DNA of 7,334 nt from Desulfuromonadales bacterium. Lineage in GTDB: Bacteria > Desulfobacterota > Desulfuromonadia > Desulfuromonadales > BM103. The stretch spans positions 1 through 7,334 of the forward strand of contig JAOUDB010000118.1 of NCBI GenBank assembly GCA_029859485.1, written 5' to 3'. This document shows positions 1 through 4,991 of the stretch, in pieces. The notes under the pieces were generated by a model. That model was not told where the DNA came from, ran no database searches, and saw nothing but the letters and a program-made list of their open reading frames with translations. Numbering within the stretch: the stretch's first letter is position 1; each line of letters starts with the position of its first letter. A program made the position numbers and the translations under genes.

Positions 1-433
1 GCAAAAAGGCCAGGTAGTCTTCACGGAAATATTTAACCGTATCGAGAATCGGTCTGGCCGCTGTCATGCAGAGTGTGCATTTGCAGTTGTCGAGCAGGTC
101 GCTCAACCCGGTCAAGGTGTCCAGATCACTCTCTTCGCCGTGTCCGGCAAGAATTCGCGCCAGGGTGTCCATCATGACCCGCGTCCCACGTTTACCGGGG
201 GTGCACTTCGCACAACAGTACTTCTCCTGGATACGCTTCATATACTCAGCGGCCATGGTGACAATATCGACATCTTTGTCCAAGACGATAACACCGTCCC
301 AGCCCATGAAGGCGCCTACGTTGCCTTCGTCAAGATAGTTGCCCGGCAGCTTAAAGGCAGCAGCTTCCGGCTCACCACCCTGCCGATTGTCGATCACCTT
401 ACCGCCCCAGCTGGAAAAAACGACTTCAGCCAA
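1..433 (-). CDS. SfrB/GltA-like NAD(P)H oxidoreductase, N-terminal NuoF-type Fe-S domain (partial, 3' end outside window)
   Basis: The 144 visible residues begin MAEVVFSSWGGKV and run out of the window. Residues about 65-137 resemble the iron-sulfur domain of the NADH dehydrogenase 51-kDa subunit (NuoF), with cysteines at 73, 74, 77, 117, 119 and 122. The third cysteine of the classical NuoF CxxCxxC motif is glycine here (Gly80 in CAKCTPG). This N-terminus resembles, from memory, the SfrB/GltA-type proteins of Geobacter relatives, where the domain precedes a GltD-like FAD/NADPH oxidoreductase module. If so, the missing part should carry FAD and NADPH sites, and the enzyme would be a cytoplasmic NADPH:acceptor oxidoreductase. 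I chose the TTG start at 431-433 because GGGAGG lies six bases upstream and the protein aligns from there; the nearby ATG at 445-447 is out of frame. No sfrA-like partner lies upstream; it could lie downstream, outside the window. A stand-alone NuoF-like protein is the alternative. Confidence 0.75.
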   Translation of the reverse strand, partial: MAEVVFSSWGGKVIDNRQGGEPEAAAFKLPGNYLDEGNVGAFMGWDGVIVLDKDVDIVTMAAEYMKRIQEKYCCAKCTPGKRGTRVMMDTLARILAGHGEESDLDTLTGLSDLLDNCKCTLCMTAARPILDTVKYFREDYLAFL

Positions 434-439
434 GTTGAA

Positions 440-445
440 CCTCCC
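440..445 (-). promoter_or_regulatory. Strong ribosome binding site that fixes a TTG start
   Basis: On the minus strand GGGAGG is followed by TTCAAC and then TTG. The near-perfect Shine-Dalgarno match at a spacing of six bases is the main reason for reading the oxidoreductase gene from a TTG codon. Confidence 0.7.
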
Positions 446-480
446 ATTTCGGTCAGTTTTTCGGCACACAAAAAGACAGC

Positions 481-502
481 AAAAAAGCGCCTCGGCGCTT
501 TT
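481..502 (-). terminator. Terminator-like hairpin in the leader of the oxidoreductase gene
   Basis: The arms AAAAGCGCC (483-491) and GGCGCTTTT (494-502) are exact complements; folding with a CTCG tetraloop gives an 8-bp stem. On the minus strand the stem runs into six U residues, as in an intrinsic terminator. It lies about 50 bases before the TTG start and about 270 bases after the lipoprotein stop. It could end leftward transcripts from the lipoprotein side or act as an attenuator if the gene's promoter lies upstream of it. The plus-strand U-run is shorter. Confidence 0.5.
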
Positions 503-540
503 CAGGTCGTAGTGTAGGCCTTGTTTTCATTAACTCATTT

Positions 541-555
541 TGTATACAGTATGCA
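541..555. promoter_or_regulatory. Near-palindromic operator candidate TGTATAC-A-GTATGCA
   Basis: Two 7-base arms flank a central A with one mismatch (the perfect partner of TGTATAC would be GTATACA). It sits about 110 bases upstream of the oxidoreductase start. On the minus strand it contains TATACA, a fair -10 hexamer, so a bound repressor could block a promoter there. GTATAC-centred palindromes are typical of GntR-family regulators; naming a regulator would be a guess, and no regulator gene is present in the window. Confidence 0.3.
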
Positions 556-666
556 GGTAAATACCATAACGATGCTTGGAAAATCAAGGGAAAATTAAGC
601 TGTGATAGCACCATTTAACGGGCTTTTTACGGGGCTTCGACAAGTCTTTCACCAGGGTGGCATCCC

Positions 667-690
667 GGAGGGGACAGACCGTTTTTTTTT
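667..690. repeat. Possible repeat remnant: GGGGACAGACCG plus T9
   Basis: The minus strand reads ACGGTCTGTCCCC after nine A residues. GTCTGTCCCC-type strings recur, from memory, beside REP-associated tyrosine transposase genes and their extragenic repeats in Geobacter relatives and other Proteobacteria. GTCT at 644-647 and AGAC at 676-679 could close an imperfect hairpin on the plus strand. There is no transposase reading frame here, so at most this is a fossil. Confidence 0.25.
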
Positions 691-770
691 AATCAGAGAG
701 AAAGGGCCGGCAATGGCAATCTGGCTCTGCTTTTAACGGCTATCCGATGAGTCCCTATCGACATGATCTT

Positions 771-1196
771 TCATGGAAAGTCGGGAAAAGAAGTGATGAT
801 CCGGAAGCCTTTTTGTTCAGAGTCTTCTCCGGCAAAATAAACCCAGTCCTGATCGAAACTGAAGGTTTTCACCGAAACCGAGGGCAGCAGGTAGTAATCC
901 ATTTCTATCGATGTTTCAAAACGTCGGCCTTCTGCCTTTTCCTGCAGATTCAGAAGCCTGACATCGGTGATATGGATATCTTTGAGATTGTTGAAGGTGG
1001 CGAGGAAGTCCTTGCGATTCTCAGGAAGCATGAACTCTGCGGCAACCTTGTACTGCTTCCAGCGGAGTGCATTCATGAAATCATCACGGCTCAATTCAGC
1101 AACCTCGTTGACCGACGTTTCAAGATGACTACTGCACGCCAATAGGGAGAAAAGGATGGCGAATGCGCAAAAAAACTTCATAACGTTAAAAATCAC
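771..1196 (-). CDS. Small predicted lipoprotein of unknown function
   Basis: The protein has 141 residues and an N-terminal lipoprotein signal: Met-Lys near residues 6-7, a hydrophobic run, then the lipobox SLLAC with the lipidated cysteine at 21 followed by Ser-Ser. It should be exported by Sec, processed by signal peptidase II and anchored in a membrane. The mature part is soluble-looking, with an Arg/Lys/Glu-rich helical first half and alternating strand-like segments toward the C-terminus (for example SIEMDYYLLPSVSV). I do not recognise the family; an NTF2-like or cystatin-like fold is only an impression. I chose the GTG start at 1194-1196 because AAGGA lies seven bases upstream; the ATG five codons later has no ribosome binding site at a usable distance. 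Either start gives the same mature protein. It is transcribed divergently from the glutaredoxin gene. Confidence 0.75.
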   Translation of the reverse strand: MIFNVMKFFCAFAILFSLLACSSHLETSVNEVAELSRDDFMNALRWKQYKVAAEFMLPENRKDFLATFNNLKDIHITDVRLLNLQEKAEGRRFETSIEMDYYLLPSVSVKTFSFDQDWVYFAGEDSEQKGFRIITSFPDFP

Positions 1197-1216
1197 AGGA
1201 TTTTCCTTTCTGCAAC

Positions 1217-1244
1217 TTGCATCTTGCCCGGTCTCGGGTAGGAT
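1217..1244 (+). promoter_or_regulatory. Weak promoter candidate for the glutaredoxin gene
   Basis: TTGCAT (1217-1222) and TAGGAT (1239-1244) are separated by 16 bases and lie about 40 bases before the ATG. Both hexamers match the housekeeping consensus only partly. The spacer contains CCCG-GTCT-CGGG, a small inverted repeat (1227-1238). Confidence 0.25.
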
Positions 1245-1285
1245 TAACTTCTCAAAATGAAACAGAACTTTCGGGACGTGCGGCC

Positions 1286-1567
1286 ATGAGCATCAAGATA
1301 GAAATCTACACCAAGCTTTATTGTGCCTATTGTGAGCGCGCCAAAGAACTTTTACACATCAAGGGCGTCAACTTTGTTGAATATGATATCACTGATGACC
1401 GGCTCAAGGCAGCAGAAATGCAGCAACGTGCTCAAAGCCAGAAGGTGCCGGGCATTTTTATCAATGATACTCCGATTGGTGGTTGCCTGGAACTCTTCGA
1501 TCTCAACGAAAAAGGTGATCTGGATACCCTGCTCGGCCCTTCTTTCTCATCAAACGAATCCTTTTAG
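1286..1567 (+). CDS. grxC: Glutaredoxin (Grx3/GrxC type)
   Basis: This 93-residue cytoplasmic protein is a single thioredoxin-fold domain of normal glutaredoxin length. The strand IEIYTKLYC leads into the active site CAYC at residues 13-16, where most dithiol glutaredoxins have CPYC. The cis-proline is in KVPGIFIND (Pro55), and the glutathione-binding GG is in IGGCLELFDL (Gly65-Gly66, with Cys67 matching the extra cysteine of E. coli Grx3). The C-terminal helix includes GDLDTLL. Both active-site cysteines are present, so it should reduce disulfides and glutathionylated proteins with glutathione or a similar thiol. The ATG at 1286-1288 is used because the family begins here; the frame is open upstream to 1217 but that extension has no family features. 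The ribosome binding site is weak (GGGAC, eight bases upstream). It is the only plus-strand gene, convergent with the Nudix gene 69 bases away, with no clear terminator between them. Confidence 0.92.
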   Translation: MSIKIEIYTKLYCAYCERAKELLHIKGVNFVEYDITDDRLKAAEMQQRAQSQKVPGIFINDTPIGGCLELFDLNEKGDLDTLLGPSFSSNESF

Positions 1568-1636
1568 TTCCTTTCAGTGTCTCCCCTTCACAGAACTCTC
1601 TGAAAAAGAATACCTCTAGTTTGACTTCTCTGACTG

Positions 1637-2218
1637 TTAAAACGGCGCTGTTTTAAGAGCCGCTGTTTCCTCGATGAATTGGCGCAGAATTGCAGCTGTC
1701 AGGCCCCAAATGGTGTGCTCTTCGAACTCATAAAAGTCGACCGGATGGGTGCGGCCGAGGTGTTGCCAGTTTTCGATACGATGAGTTGACGGGTTGCGAA
1801 AATGATCCAGCGGGGCCTCGAAGATGCCGGCAATTTCAAAAGGATCATGCTGCAGGTTATCGGGAAGTGGGATGGTGCCGACAAAGGGCACCACGTGATA
1901 GCCGTGTACAGAATAGAAATCATCCAGACGCCCGAGGACTTCTACTTGCGAGCGGGCAATGCCGAGCTCTTCTTCCGTTTCACGCAGGGCCGTGGCACTT
2001 AAATCCTTATCACTGTGATCATAACCGCCACCGGGAAAGGAAATCTCCCCGGCGTGGTGTTCAAGATGAGTCGTGCGCTCGGTAAAGAGCAGGTAGTCGC
2101 GACCATCGCGCTGATAGAGAGGAATCAGTACGGCGGCCGGTCGCAAGGAGGCAACCGGTATGGTTGTTTTGGGAAAAGCCTGCAGATGGCTGGTCAGGTG
2201 ACTGCGGTCAAGAATCAT
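1637..2218 (-). CDS. Nudix hydrolase, CoA pyrophosphatase type (NudL/YeaB-like)
   Basis: The protein has 193 residues, normal for this family. The CoA-pyrophosphatase signature spans residues 43-64 ([19 protein letters not shown] followed by PGG), upstream of the Nudix helix RETEEELGI (79-87) whose glutamates bind the metal. As in other members, the spacing glutamate of the general Nudix box is not at its usual place; Asp67 and Asp70 follow the PGG. Enzymes with this signature cleave CoA and acyl-CoAs to 4'-phosphopantetheine products and 3',5'-ADP, and are thought to remove damaged CoA or control CoA level. The start overlaps the rpe stop as ATGA (2215-2218). No Shine-Dalgarno lies 5-12 bases upstream, so translation probably depends on ribosomes finishing rpe. 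Generic Nudix specificity cannot be excluded, but the signature makes CoA the best guess. Confidence 0.88.
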   Translation of the reverse strand: MILDRSHLTSHLQAFPKTTIPVASLRPAAVLIPLYQRDGRDYLLFTERTTHLEHHAGEISFPGGGYDHSDKDLSATALRETEEELGIARSQVEVLGRLDDFYSVHGYHVVPFVGTIPLPDNLQHDPFEIAGIFEAPLDHFRNPSTHRIENWQHLGRTHPVDFYEFEEHTIWGLTAAILRQFIEETAALKTAPF

Positions 2219-2880
2219 GCGCTTGTGTTGGCGGCGTTTTCCCGTAAGGCGGTCATGGTCGCGGCGTAATTCTCGGTGTTGAAAACGGCGCTACCGGCAA
2301 CCAGGACGTCTGCGCCCGCAGCCACCACTTCACGAATATTGTCGATCTTGACGCCGCCATCGACTTCCAGCTCAGTTGAGAGGCCACGTTCCGTGATGCG
2401 TTGACGCAGCGCACGGATCTTGTCGAGGGCCGACGGGATGAAAGACTGTCCGCCGAAACCGGGGTTGACCGACATGATCAGGACCAGGTCAAGCTCGTCG
2501 AGAATGATATCGAGAGTCTCTACCGGTGTGGCCGGATTGAGTGAGACACCGGCTTTCTTGCTGAGGCTCTTGATCAATTGCACGGTGCGATGCAGGTGCG
2601 GTACCGCTTCCTGATGGACGGTGATGATGTCGGCACCGGCCCTGGCAAAGTCGGCGATATAGAGATCCGGGTTCTCGATCATCAGGTGCACATCAAGAGG
2701 CTTGGCTGTGACTTTACGCAGAGCCTCAACCACCAGCGGACCGATGGTGATGTTGGGAACAAAGTGACCGTCCATGACATCGATGTGAATGTAATCGGCG
2801 CCGGCACGGTCGACCGCCTGAACGTCTTCCCCGAGACGGGAAAAATCAGCGGAAAGAATCGATGGGGATATCTTGATCAT
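2215..2880 (-). CDS. rpe: Ribulose-phosphate 3-epimerase
   Basis: This enzyme interconverts D-ribulose 5-phosphate and D-xylulose 5-phosphate in the pentose phosphate pathway. The 221 residues form a complete TIM barrel. [10 protein letters not shown] opens the first strand. The metal-binding residues are His32 and Asp34 in [12 protein letters not shown], His65 in DVHLMI and Asp174 in EVDGG; Asp34 and Asp174 are also the catalytic acid-base pair. The phosphate-binding loops SVNPGFGGQ (137-145) and VDGG (173-176) are intact. I use the ATG at 2878-2880 because GGAG lies six bases upstream; a TTG two codons earlier touches that site and cannot use it. The gene lies 109 bases downstream of rsmB and its stop overlaps the Nudix start. 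Rpe is soluble and metal-dependent (Fe2+, Zn2+ or similar). All key residues are present and nothing suggests a sugar specificity other than the canonical one. Confidence 0.96.
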   Translation of the reverse strand: MIKISPSILSADFSRLGEDVQAVDRAGADYIHIDVMDGHFVPNITIGPLVVEALRKVTAKPLDVHLMIENPDLYIADFARAGADIITVHQEAVPHLHRTVQLIKSLSKKAGVSLNPATPVETLDIILDELDLVLIMSVNPGFGGQSFIPSALDKIRALRQRITERGLSTELEVDGGVKIDNIREVVAAGADVLVAGSAVFNTENYAATMTALRENAANTSA

Positions 2881-2886
2881 TTGCAA

Positions 2887-2890
2887 CTCC
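2887..2890 (-). promoter_or_regulatory. Ribosome binding site selecting the ATG of rpe
   Basis: The minus strand reads CCGGAG-TTGCAA-ATG. The GGAG core is six bases from the ATG at 2878-2880 but directly next to the in-frame TTG at 2884-2886, which excludes TTG as the start. Confidence 0.6.
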
Positions 2891-2914
2891 GGACAAAAGT
2901 TAACCCGCTATGAC

Positions 2915-2941
2915 CACGAAGATCACGAAGGGTAGGAAGAA
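2915..2941. repeat. Short degenerate 9-base repeat, CACGAAGRK type
   Basis: Three tandem 9-base units, CACGAAGAT, CACGAAGGG and TAGGAAGAA, lie between rsmB and rpe, preceded by TGAC. Similar ACCACGAAGGACACGAAGG strings occur, from memory, in intergenic DNA of many Geobacter relatives and other bacteria. It probably marks a small dispersed repeat inserted in the rsmB-rpe gap. Confidence 0.35.
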
Positions 2942-2979
2942 GAGATAAACAATAAACCTTTATAACCTATTTGAAAATG

Positions 2980-2992
2980 TTTTGACCAGTCA
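2980..2992. repeat. Exact 13-base repeat, copy at the rsmB stop codon
   Basis: TTTTGACCAGTCA (minus strand TGACTGGTCAAAA) overlaps the TGA stop of rsmB. An identical copy at 4347-4359 overlaps the start codon. Confidence 0.6.
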
Positions 2993-4360
2993 GCTTTTAA
3001 TAAGCCGTGCTGCAAAAAAGGCGTCCATACCATCATGATGATGCGGCAAGGTCCGCACACAACCCTTGTCGGTGGTCATTTCCTGCCATTCTGTTGGCAA
3101 GAGAGTGCGAAAATCTTCCTGTTTGAACCCTGGGTGAGTCGCTAGAAAATTATGCACAATGGAGTCGGTTTCGGCGGCGGTGAAGGTACAGACCGAGTAG
3201 AGCAGATGACCGCCGGGTCGTAGCAGGGGGGCCACCTGCTTGAGAATGGTGCGTTGCAGTTCGACCAATTCCTTGATGTGGGCCGGTCGCCGACTCCAGC
3301 GGCTTTCGGGGTTGCGGCGCAGCACGCCAAGACCGCTGCACGGCGCATCAACGAGGATCCGGTCAAAACTCTCTGGCGCAAGAAATCCCGGTTGTTCGGT
3401 GAGATCCCAGCAGCGGGCTTCGATGTTTTGGGCACCGGTACGATTAGCTCCCTGGGTGATCAGATCGACACGCTGGGGATATTTTTCAAGGGCGATAATC
3501 TCAGCCTGATTGCTGGTTATTGCAGCAATATGCGTGGTCTTGCCGCCGGGGGCGGCGCAGCTGTCAAGAATTCTGTCGCCTGGTTGAGGGTCGAGCAGAT
3601 GAGCCATCAACATACTGGCCTCATCCTGAACCTGGTACCAGCCGTCACTATCTCCAGGTAAAGGCTGTGCTGCGCGTTTCTCAACAATGATTCCTTCGGG
3701 CGCGTAGCGGCAAGGCTTGGAGGTATGTCCTGCTTCAGCCAGTGCGGCCAGCAAGGTCTCGCGATCGATCTTCAGAGTGTTGGTTCGCAGGCTTAGCGGC
3801 GCAGCTTTGGTAAAAGCTTCTGCCAGAGCCTGGGAGTCAACGTTGGGAAATTGACGCAGTAACTCTTTAGCCAGCCAGGGCGGCAGACTGCAGTTATGTT
3901 GCAAGTACGCTTTCAGGTTCTCCGGTGTCGGCCACTTGATTGTGTCTTGTTCACGGATCAGAGTGCGTAGCGTGCCGTTTACCAGGCCGGCAACCCGCCC
4001 CATACCAACCTGGTGTGCCAATTCAACAGTGGCATGAACTGCCGCGTGTGGCGGGATACGGTCGAGTTCGAGCAACTGGTAGGCGCCGAGACGCACCAGG
4101 AGCAGGGCGTTTTTTTCGAGGCGCTCTAGAGGTTGTCGGGAGAAGTGTTGCAGCGCAAAATCGACCCGGCCGCGCAGGCGCAGGAGGCCATAGACCAACT
4201 CGGTCAGAAGGCCGCGCTCACGCGGATCCATGCCCGGATGGCGAACAAGGTAGCCATCCAGAAGGCGGTCGGCGTAACCGCCCTCTTCTACACGTTGTAG
4301 GATCTCGTATGCGCCGTAGCGGGCGTCCAAGGGGTTTGGTTGTGCTTTTTGACCAGTCAT
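2990..4360 (-). CDS. rsmB: 16S rRNA (cytosine(967)-C(5))-methyltransferase
   Basis: RsmB transfers a methyl group from S-adenosylmethionine to C5 of cytosine 967 in 16S rRNA. From the ATG at 4358-4360 it has 456 residues. Residues about 10-140 form the NusB-like RNA-binding domain (RLGAYQLLELDRIPPHAAV, then GLVNGTLR). The methyltransferase domain follows. SAM-binding motif I is ILDSCAAPGGKTTHIA (264-279). Cys341 lies in DAPCSGLGVLRRNPE (motif IV) and Cys391 in YSVCTF (motif VI); these are the product-release and nucleophilic cysteines of RNA m5C methyltransferases, 50 residues apart as in E. coli RsmB. An ATG 13 codons upstream (4397-4399) would extend the protein, but its GAGGG is only about two bases away and the added sequence has no family features, so I prefer the shorter form; the choice is uncertain. 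It heads the rsmB-rpe-Nudix group. Confidence 0.93.
   Translation of the reverse strand: MTGQKAQPNPLDARYGAYEILQRVEEGGYADRLLDGYLVRHPGMDPRERGLLTELVYGLLRLRGRVDFALQHFSRQPLERLEKNALLLVRLGAYQLLELDRIPPHAAVHATVELAHQVGMGRVAGLVNGTLRTLIREQDTIKWPTPENLKAYLQHNCSLPPWLAKELLRQFPNVDSQALAEAFTKAAPLSLRTNTLKIDRETLLAALAEAGHTSKPCRYAPEGIIVEKRAAQPLPGDSDGWYQVQDEASMLMAHLLDPQPGDRILDSCAAPGGKTTHIAAITSNQAEIIALEKYPQRVDLITQGANRTGAQNIEARCWDLTEQPGFLAPESFDRILVDAPCSGLGVLRRNPESRWSRRPAHIKELVELQRTILKQVAPLLRPGGHLLYSVCTFTAAETDSIVHNFLATHPGFKQEDFRTLLPTEWQEMTTDKGCVRTLPHHHDGMDAFFAARLIKS
4347..4359. repeat. Exact 13-base repeat, copy at the rsmB start codon
   Basis: This second copy of TTTTGACCAGTCA contains two bases of the chosen rsmB start codon and the following codons ACT-GGT-CAA-AA. 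It is in the same orientation as the copy at 2980-2992. Confidence 0.6.
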
Positions 4361-4418
4361 GTGGGCTTCTTTGGCGGCGTTAATGGGGCCGTAAAACATT
4401 CCCTCAGTTTGTTGACAA

Positions 4419-4434
4419 TTCCTGCACTCAGGAA
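4419..4434. other. Small hairpin upstream of rsmB
   Basis: TTCCTG-CACT-CAGGAA is a perfect 6-bp stem with a 4-base loop. In a minus-strand transcript it lies 59 bases before the preferred rsmB start, directly after the U-run of the neighbouring hairpin. It could be a leader structure or the outer edge of the adjoining repeat. Confidence 0.35.
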
Positions 4435-4435
4435 C

Positions 4436-4458
4436 AAAAACCGTCGGGGTTGCCCGAC
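4436..4458 (-). terminator. Terminator-like hairpin upstream of rsmB
   Basis: GTCGGG (4443-4448) and CCCGAC (4453-4458) form a 6-bp GC-rich stem with loop GTTG. On the minus strand the stem is followed by GG and then five U residues. It would stop read-through from the right just before rsmB, but it also forms the left outer hairpin of the mirrored-end element, so its role is open. Confidence 0.4.
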
Positions 4459-4827
4459 AGCAACGTCATTTTCTTTGTGGCGACAAAGAAAACGAAGCAA
4501 AAGAAAGCTTGACGCTGCGCTGGGCATGTTTTGCTCGATGTGTTCTGGTGGCAAATATCAGCTGAATAAACTTTTGATAGTCTACGCTTCCCCCGTTAGC
4601 CCTGAGGGCCTTGAGGACCTCTCCAGCAGTGCTTGTTTGCATTTTTATCTTCTTGCTGCCAAAAAGCAGGGCCGAGAGGCCCCCTGAAACGGGCCGGATC
4701 CCATTCTCTTCAGCTTTTAAAAACCACTGAAACCAGGCGAAAGAATATGCCCTCAGCTAGGAGAAGGCTTTTTTGCCTACTTTTTTTGCCGGGCAAAAGT
4801 AGGGCGTCTGGCGGTACGGGAACCGCC
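4443..4827. repeat. Putative dispersed non-coding element (MITE-like) with mirrored hairpin ends
   Basis: The left end has a GC-rich hairpin (GTCGGG/CCCGAC, 4443-4458), then a perfect 10-bp hairpin TTTTCTTTGT-GGCG-ACAAAGAAAA (4469-4492), then GAAGCAAAAGAAAGC. The right end, read inward on the other strand, repeats that order: GC-rich hairpin GGCGGT/ACCGCC (4810-4827), then a hairpin of CCTAC..GTAGG with T/A runs (4776-4803), then GGCAAAAAAGCC. The two ends are therefore an imperfect terminal inverted repeat of about 65 bases around a core of roughly 250 bases. Strings like CTTTGTNNNNACAAAGAAAA..GCAAAAGAAAG are familiar from intergenic repeats in Proteobacteria. I see no transposase and no clear target-site duplication. 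It lies neatly between the htpX terminator and rsmB. Confidence 0.5.
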
Positions 4828-4866
4828 GGTTCTGTTTGGTGTCCTTAATTTTCCACCTCTTGTCCG

Positions 4867-4900
4867 AAAAACAGAGCAACAGATCATGAATCTGTTGCTC
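4867..4900 (-). terminator. Intrinsic terminator of htpX
   Basis: GAGCAACAGAT (4874-4884) and ATCTGTTGCTC (4890-4900) form a perfect 11-bp stem with a 5-base loop. On the minus strand it is followed by TG and five U residues (complement of 4867-4871). It lies about 90 bases after the htpX stop and separates htpX from rsmB transcription. Confidence 0.8.
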
Positions 4901-4991
4901 ATATTAGGAGCCTACTGTAGCAAAGGCAACCATTGACGCGAAACCTTACTTTGTTGTCAGTCTGAGGAAACTAAAAATTAACCCTTAAACT

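Larger units (their letters stand above)
434..770. other. 337-base gene-free region upstream of the oxidoreductase gene
   Basis: This gap separates the lipoprotein gene stop from the oxidoreductase start, both on the minus strand. It holds a strong ribosome binding site, a terminator-like hairpin with a U-run (481-502), a 15-base near-palindrome (541-555) and a GGGGACAGACCG motif next to nine T residues (670-690). A possible -35 (TTGATT) for leftward transcription lies near 580-585 but has no convincing -10. I see no credible coding frame and no recognised riboswitch; 691-770 shows nothing definite. Confidence 0.6.
4361..4991. other. 631-base non-coding region between htpX and rsmB
   Basis: From right to left it holds a featureless AT-rich stretch (4901-4991), the htpX terminator (4867-4900), a structured element with mirrored ends (4443-4827), a hairpin with a minus-strand U-run (4436-4458), a second small hairpin (4419-4434) and the possible rsmB leader. 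Open frames of 60-115 codons exist on both strands but have low-complexity, Arg/Ser/Leu-rich translations with no family features, as expected of a repeat. I see no clear promoter for rsmB. Confidence 0.65.

Noticed and set aside
445..447. ATG as start of the oxidoreductase gene
   Set aside because: It is out of frame with the conserved domain and lies within the ribosome binding site of the TTG start.
644..690. Plus-strand terminator formed by GTCT..AGAC and T9
   Set aside because: The stem is imperfect and there is no plus-strand gene upstream to terminate.
691..770. Possible riboswitch or small RNA from scattered GGC/GCC pairs
   Set aside because: No known aptamer core could be matched and the pairings are short and inconsistent.
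1217..1285. Upstream extension of the glutaredoxin gene from a TTG
   Set aside because: The 23 extra residues lack family features; the ATG at 1286 begins exactly at the first strand of the fold.
1637..1656. Inverted repeat TTAAAAC..GTTTTAA over the Nudix stop codon as a terminator
   Set aside because: The 7-bp stem is AT-rich, it overlaps the coding end, and no U-run follows on either strand.
1690..2085. Plus-strand open frames opposite the Nudix, rpe, rsmB, htpX and fmt genes
   Set aside because: They are antisense to clearly identified genes and their translations show no domains. The same holds for all similar frames in the window.
2881..2886. TTG start two codons upstream of the rpe ATG
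   Set aside because: It is directly adjacent to the GGAG ribosome binding site, which instead has ideal spacing to the ATG.
4358..4399. Longer rsmB reading from the ATG at 4397-4399
   Set aside because: Its GAGGG is about two bases away, too close, and the 13 added residues do not resemble the family; kept only as an alternative.
4412..4440. Plus-strand promoter: a perfect TTGACA at 4412-4417
   Set aside because: The hexamer 17 bases downstream is CAAAAA, a poor -10, and no plus-strand gene follows. The spacer is simply a small hairpin.
4340..4848. Open frames of about 65-115 codons on both strands in the htpX-rsmB gap
   Set aside because: Their translations are Arg/Ser/Leu-rich with no motifs, no convincing ribosome binding sites, and they follow the hairpins of a repeat-like element rather than codon structure.
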